Below are positions 61,087-64,000 of a stretch of DNA of 64,000 nucleotides, in pieces. The DNA comes from Nocardia asteroides (GTDB lineage: Bacteria; Actinomycetota; Actinomycetes; Mycobacteriales; Mycobacteriaceae), in contig CP082844.1 in assembly GCA_019930625.1 (NCBI GenBank), positions 4,154,001 through 4,218,000 on the forward strand, given 5' to 3'. The first letter of the stretch is position 1; every line of letters begins with the position of its first letter. The translations under genes were made by a program, and so were the position numbers. The notes beneath the pieces were generated by a model, which saw only the letters and a list, made by a program, of their open reading frames with translations, did not search any database and was not told the DNA's origin.

Positions 61087-62049
61087 TCAGGGCACGGTGA
61101 GTACCAATTTGCCGACGGTTCGCCCGGTGTCGCCCAGCGCATGCGCTTTCGCCGCATCCGCCAGCGGGAAAGACCCCGCGAGCGTGGGACGCAGGGCGCC
61201 GGATTCGGCGAGTCCGGCCAGGGCGCGCATACCGGCGTGATCGTGTTCGACCAGCATGCGGACCGCGCGGACACCGAGCGCGTCGGCCTCGGCCGCGAGG
61301 TCGGCCGGACCGAGGGCGCGCAGTGTCACCAGCAATCCGCCCGGGCGCAGGGTGCGCAGCGAGCGAATGCTGTTGTCGTCATCGATCGAGTCCAGCACCA
61401 CGTCCACGTCGCGAACCGCCTCGGCGACATCGGTGTCGCGGTAGTCGATCACCTCGTCGGCGCCGATTCCACGAAGGAAGGCATGGTTGGGCGCGCTGGC
61501 CGTACCGATGACGTAGGCGCCGCGCGCCTTGGCGATCTGCACCGCGAAGTGGCCTACGCCGCCCGCCGCGGCGTGGATCAGCACGCGTTGTCCCGCGCCG
61601 AGCTCGGCGGTGTCGACCAGCGCCTGCCAGGCGGTGAGTCCCGCGAGCGGGATCGCCGCCGCCTGCGCGTGGTCGAGGACGGCCGGTTTGCGGGCGAAAG
61701 CGCGGGCCGGGCCTGCGACGTATTCGGCGCAGGAACCGTGGCCGTGCGGGTAGGGGAGCATTCCGAACACCTCGTCGCCGGGCCGGAACAGGGTGACGCC
61801 GACGCCGGTGTCCACCACTTCGCCGGAGACGTCCCAGCCGAGGACGAACGGCGGCTCCGGCAGGAACAGTCCGGCGTCGGCCCGGTGGCGCCAATCGGTC
61901 GGGTTGAGTCCGGCGGCGCGCACGCGAACCAGGATCTGGCTGGGCCCCGGGACGGGTTGCGGGAGTCGTACTTCGGTGAGCACCTCGGGGCCGCCGAGGG
62001 TGTTCTGGCTGATCGCGCGCATGGTGGCGGTGCTGTCGATGTCGGTCAT
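61087..62049 (-). CDS. NADP-dependent quinone oxidoreductase-like protein (zinc-free MDR)
   Basis: 320 aa. MDR superfamily: GroES-like N-terminus (VRVRAAGLNPTDWRHRADAG, GWDVSGEVVDTG), then NADPH domain with the AAAGGVGHFAVQIAKARGA motif (about 150-168). No zinc-ligand cysteines. Close to QOR/zeta-crystallin types that reduce quinones or enones. Divergent from the GlxA-type regulator with a palindromic operator between, so it is that regulator's probable target. Start ATG 62049. Confidence 0.88.
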   Translation of the reverse strand: MTDIDSTATMRAISQNTLGGPEVLTEVRLPQPVPGPSQILVRVRAAGLNPTDWRHRADAGLFLPEPPFVLGWDVSGEVVDTGVGVTLFRPGDEVFGMLPYPHGHGSCAEYVAGPARAFARKPAVLDHAQAAAIPLAGLTAWQALVDTAELGAGQRVLIHAAAGGVGHFAVQIAKARGAYVIGTASAPNHAFLRGIGADEVIDYRDTDVAEAVRDVDVVLDSIDDDNSIRSLRTLRPGGLLVTLRALGPADLAAEADALGVRAVRMLVEHDHAGMRALAGLAESGALRPTLAGSFPLADAAKAHALGDTGRTVGKLVLTVP

Positions 62050-62084
62050 GCCTGTCAGCCTGCCCCGGGTGAACGGCGAGGGAA

Positions 62085-62121
62085 ATGGCACGATTGCCAT
62101 TCTTCGATATGATCGTGCCAT
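62085..62121. promoter_or_regulatory. Compound palindromic operator between oxidoreductase and GlxA-type regulator
   Basis: ATGGCACGAT (62085-62094) and its exact complement ATCGTGCCAT (62112-62121) form a 10-bp inverted repeat around a 17-base spacer. Inside it, ATGGCA-CGAT-TGCCAT (62085-62100) is a perfect 16-bp palindrome. The right arm covers the regulator's ATG. The half-site TGGCACGAT resembles the TGGCSNGWWY site of the related regulator AdpA. Confidence 0.7.
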
Positions 62122-63109
62122 GGTGGACGGGGCCGCACCGCATCGAGTGGTCGTGCTGGCATTGGATGGGGTGTATCCCTTCGAGTTGGGTATCCCGAAT
62201 CGGGTATTCGGTAGCGCTGCGGGCAGATACGAGGTGAGCACCTGCTCGGTCGACGGGCGTCCGGTGCGCAGCGCGGCCGATTTCGATATCGCCGTCGCGC
62301 ACGACAGCCGGGCCTTGCGGAAGGCCGACACCGTCGTGCTGCCGGCCTGCGATATAGCGACGGCTGTCTCCGGCACGCTGCCGGAGCCGGTGCTCGCCGC
62401 GTTCGCGCAAATTCGTCCGGGCGCCAGAATCGTCGCGATCTGCACCGGCGCCTTCGTCGCCGCGGCCGCGGGCCTGCTCGACGGGCGACCGGCCACCACG
62501 CACTGGAACCAGGCCGGTCTGTTCCGGCGCGCCTTCCCTCGGGTGCGTCTCGACCCGGACGTGCTCTACGTGGACGACGGGGACGTCCTCACCTCAGCGG
62601 GCGCGGCGGCGGGACTGGACGTGTGCCTGCACTTGGTGCGGCGCGATCACGGCAGTGCCGTCGCGAACGCGGTCGCGCGCCGCTGTGTCGTCCCGCCGTG
62701 GCGCGAGGGCGGCCAGGCGCAGTACATCGAGCAGCCGGTGCCGCCCGCGACGTCGGCGGGCACCGCCACGGCCCGGGAATGGGCGCTGGAGAACTTGCGC
62801 TCTGCGCTGACCGTCGACGAACTGGCGGTCCGGGCTCGGATGAGCAAGCGCACCTTCGCCCGGAGGTTCCGCGACGAGGTCGGCATGAGCCCGGGGCGCT
62901 GGCTGATCCAGCAGCGGGTCTTCCGCGCCAGGCACCTGCTGGAGACCACGGACCTGACCATCGATCGCATCGCGGGCGAGGTCGGTTTCGCCACCGGGAC
63001 CTCGCTGCGGCAGCACCTGGTCGAGTCGATCGGGGTGTCACCGCAAGCTTATCGGCGTACGTTCCGTGCGCGTGCCGCCATGGCGGAGAGCCGGACGATC
63101 GTGGCGTGA
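62120..63109 (+). CDS. GlxA/FtrA-type AraC regulator with DJ-1/PfpI domain
   Basis: 329 aa. N-terminal DJ-1/PfpI-like domain (about 8-180: VVVLALDGVYPFELGIPNRVFG, AICTGAFVAAAAGLLDGRPATTHW in blocks). C-terminal AraC double HTH (about 215-320: LTVDELAVRARMSKRTFARRFRDEVGMSPGRWL, then IDRIAGEVGFATGTSLRQHLVESIGVSPQAYRRTF in blocks). The Cys in AICTGAF may be sensory rather than catalytic. The ATG overlaps the right operator arm, consistent with autorepression. Likely controls the divergent oxidoreductase. Confidence 0.92.
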   Translation: MVDGAAPHRVVVLALDGVYPFELGIPNRVFGSAAGRYEVSTCSVDGRPVRSAADFDIAVAHDSRALRKADTVVLPACDIATAVSGTLPEPVLAAFAQIRPGARIVAICTGAFVAAAAGLLDGRPATTHWNQAGLFRRAFPRVRLDPDVLYVDDGDVLTSAGAAAGLDVCLHLVRRDHGSAVANAVARRCVVPPWREGGQAQYIEQPVPPATSAGTATAREWALENLRSALTVDELAVRARMSKRTFARRFRDEVGMSPGRWLIQQRVFRARHLLETTDLTIDRIAGEVGFATGTSLRQHLVESIGVSPQAYRRTFRARAAMAESRTIVA

Positions 63110-63214
63110 TCCGCGCGAACCCGCCGGTCGGCTCGACCTTCGCCCGCACGACGCAACCGCGCCGACGGGCCGACTCGCGGCGCCGCGAACCGTGCGCGGG
63201 GCAGAATGCCAACC

Positions 63215-63739
63215 ATGGTCGAACTGGTGCTCGTGCGTGGCGACATCACCGAACAAGAGGTGGACGCGGTGGTGAACGCGGCGAACTCGTCGCTGCTCGG
63301 CGGTGGGGGAGTCGACGGCGCGATCCACCGTCGCGGTGGCCCGGAGATCCTGGCGGATTGCCGCAGGCTGCGTGCGTCCCACTATGGCGGGGGACTGCCG
63401 ACCGGGGCGGCGGTCGCCACCACGGCGGGACACCTGCCAGCGCGGTGGGTGATCCACACGGTCGGCCCCGTGTGGTCGGCTACCGAGGACCGCTCCGCCC
63501 TGCTGGCCTCCTGCTATCGCGAATCCTTGCGTGTGGCGGACGAATTGGGAGCGCGGACCGTCGCGTTCCCCGCGATCTCGACCGGCGTCTTCGGCTGGCC
63601 GATGGACGACGGCGCCCGAATCGCCGTCGACACGGTTCGGGCCACCGAGACAGCGGTGTCGGAAGCGCGGTTCGTCCTGTACGACGAGCGCGCTCACGCG
63701 GCGTTCGCGCGGAATGTCTCGGGAATCTCCGAACTCTGA
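63215..63739 (+). CDS. Macrodomain protein (O-acetyl-ADP-ribose deacetylase type)
   Basis: About 174 aa, MacroD-type. RGDITEQEVDAVVNAANSSLLGGGGVDGAIHRRGG in blocks (about 8-42) carries the Asn-Ala-Asn and Gly-rich substrate loop with the catalytic-type Asp; AISTGVFGWPMDDGARIAV is the second loop. Removes ADP-ribose or acetyl from ADP-ribosylated targets. ATG 63215 or ATG 63206. No ADP-ribosyltransferase is encoded nearby. Confidence 0.93.
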   Translation: MVELVLVRGDITEQEVDAVVNAANSSLLGGGGVDGAIHRRGGPEILADCRRLRASHYGGGLPTGAAVATTAGHLPARWVIHTVGPVWSATEDRSALLASCYRESLRVADELGARTVAFPAISTGVFGWPMDDGARIAVDTVRATETAVSEARFVLYDERAHAAFARNVSGISEL

Positions 63740-63885
63740 GTCGCCGATGGCTTCCTTTCCGGAGCCGATTCGGATGAGGGGCGGCGAGTGTTCGGGCTAT
63801 GTCCCGCCGAGTGCTCGACTGTCGGTCTGCGTGCATCGCCTGCCGGTGCGGCGAACTTGTCGGTGCCTCCTGGCACAGTCGGCTC

Positions 63886-64000
63886 GTGTCGTTCAGTACT
63901 CGTATCGAAGTCCGCGTGTCCGATCTGGATCCGCAGTTGCACGTCACCGGCGCGGCCTACCACCAATTCGCCGACCACGCGCGTTTCGCGTGTGTCCAGG
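63886..64000 (+). CDS. Acyl-CoA thioesterase (hotdog fold), 5' part, cut by the window end
   Basis: First 38 codons only, from GTG 63886: MSFSTRIEVRVSDLDPQLHVTG then AAYHQFADHARF. The pattern V-x-D-x-D-x-x-x-H-V is the start of YbgC/FadM-type 4HBT thioesterases, with Asp in the catalytic position. Rest lies beyond the window. Confidence 0.7.
   Translation, partial: MSFSTRIEVRVSDLDPQLHVTGAAYHQFADHARFACVQ

Overview
The window is GC-rich DNA from a mycolate-type actinomycete, most probably Nocardia. From memory, gene order follows the Mycobacterium tuberculosis block Rv2697c-Rv2603c (dut ... ceoBC ... dxs, rnd, hemE, hemG, hemQ, msrB, aftC ... thrS, HIT, pgsA, patA, pimA, nudix ... pdxS, tesB, pdxT, yebC), with insertions. 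Arabinan and mannoside genes (aftC, patA, pimA), a gly-cys-val tRNA operon and many GTG starts fit the same group. No search was run; family calls come from motifs and recalled homologs.

Region 1 (1-25.6 kb) is conserved core: nucleotide hygiene (dut), two TrkA-type potassium-regulator proteins (ceoB-ceoC) divergent from an APC transporter, a SigD-like sigma factor, a TrmA/RumA-type methyltransferase, dxs, RNase D, haem synthesis by the coproporphyrin route (hemE, hemG/cgoX, hemQ), and a minus-strand run ribD-like, secreted hydrolase, aftC, msrB. Region 2 (25.6-38.5 kb) is accessory and decaying. It holds P450 and esterase remnants, a flavin monooxygenase, a LysR regulator, a protein with repeated PREP motifs, a membrane-anchored CoiA-like nuclease tail-to-tail with a sigma-HTH/TnsA-like fusion, a deletion that decapitated two divergent genes, and an integrated-element remnant (ATPase plus double-frameshifted integrase) beside the Gly-Cys-Val tRNA operon.

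Region 3 (39.2-53.8 kb) starts with tRNA-Val(CAC) and a duplicated leader with CRP-like sites ahead of a SulP-carbonic anhydrase fusion. The thrS-HIT-pgsA-patA-pimA-nudix cluster follows. An IS110 element sits exactly at the thrS stop codon, inside the first unit of a 75-bp translated repeat. Its 5' noncoding end carries short matches to both target and donor in the order expected of a bridge RNA. Region 4 (53.8-64 kb) holds regulators, an MTB12-like lipoprotein, tesB, pdxT, yebC, an ArsR-SRPBCC operon with a second copy of the translated repeat, a GlxA-type regulator divergent from a quinone oxidoreductase with a palindromic operator, a macrodomain protein and a cut-off thioesterase.

Most unusual: (i) the IS110 with readable bridge-RNA guides; (ii) the MIRU-like 25-codon cassette of consensus (M/V)SGQxRRRQRSVTTQGPA that chains genes through ATGA/GTGA overlaps at two loci; (iii) the nuclease-fold gene pair at 31.7-33.8 kb.
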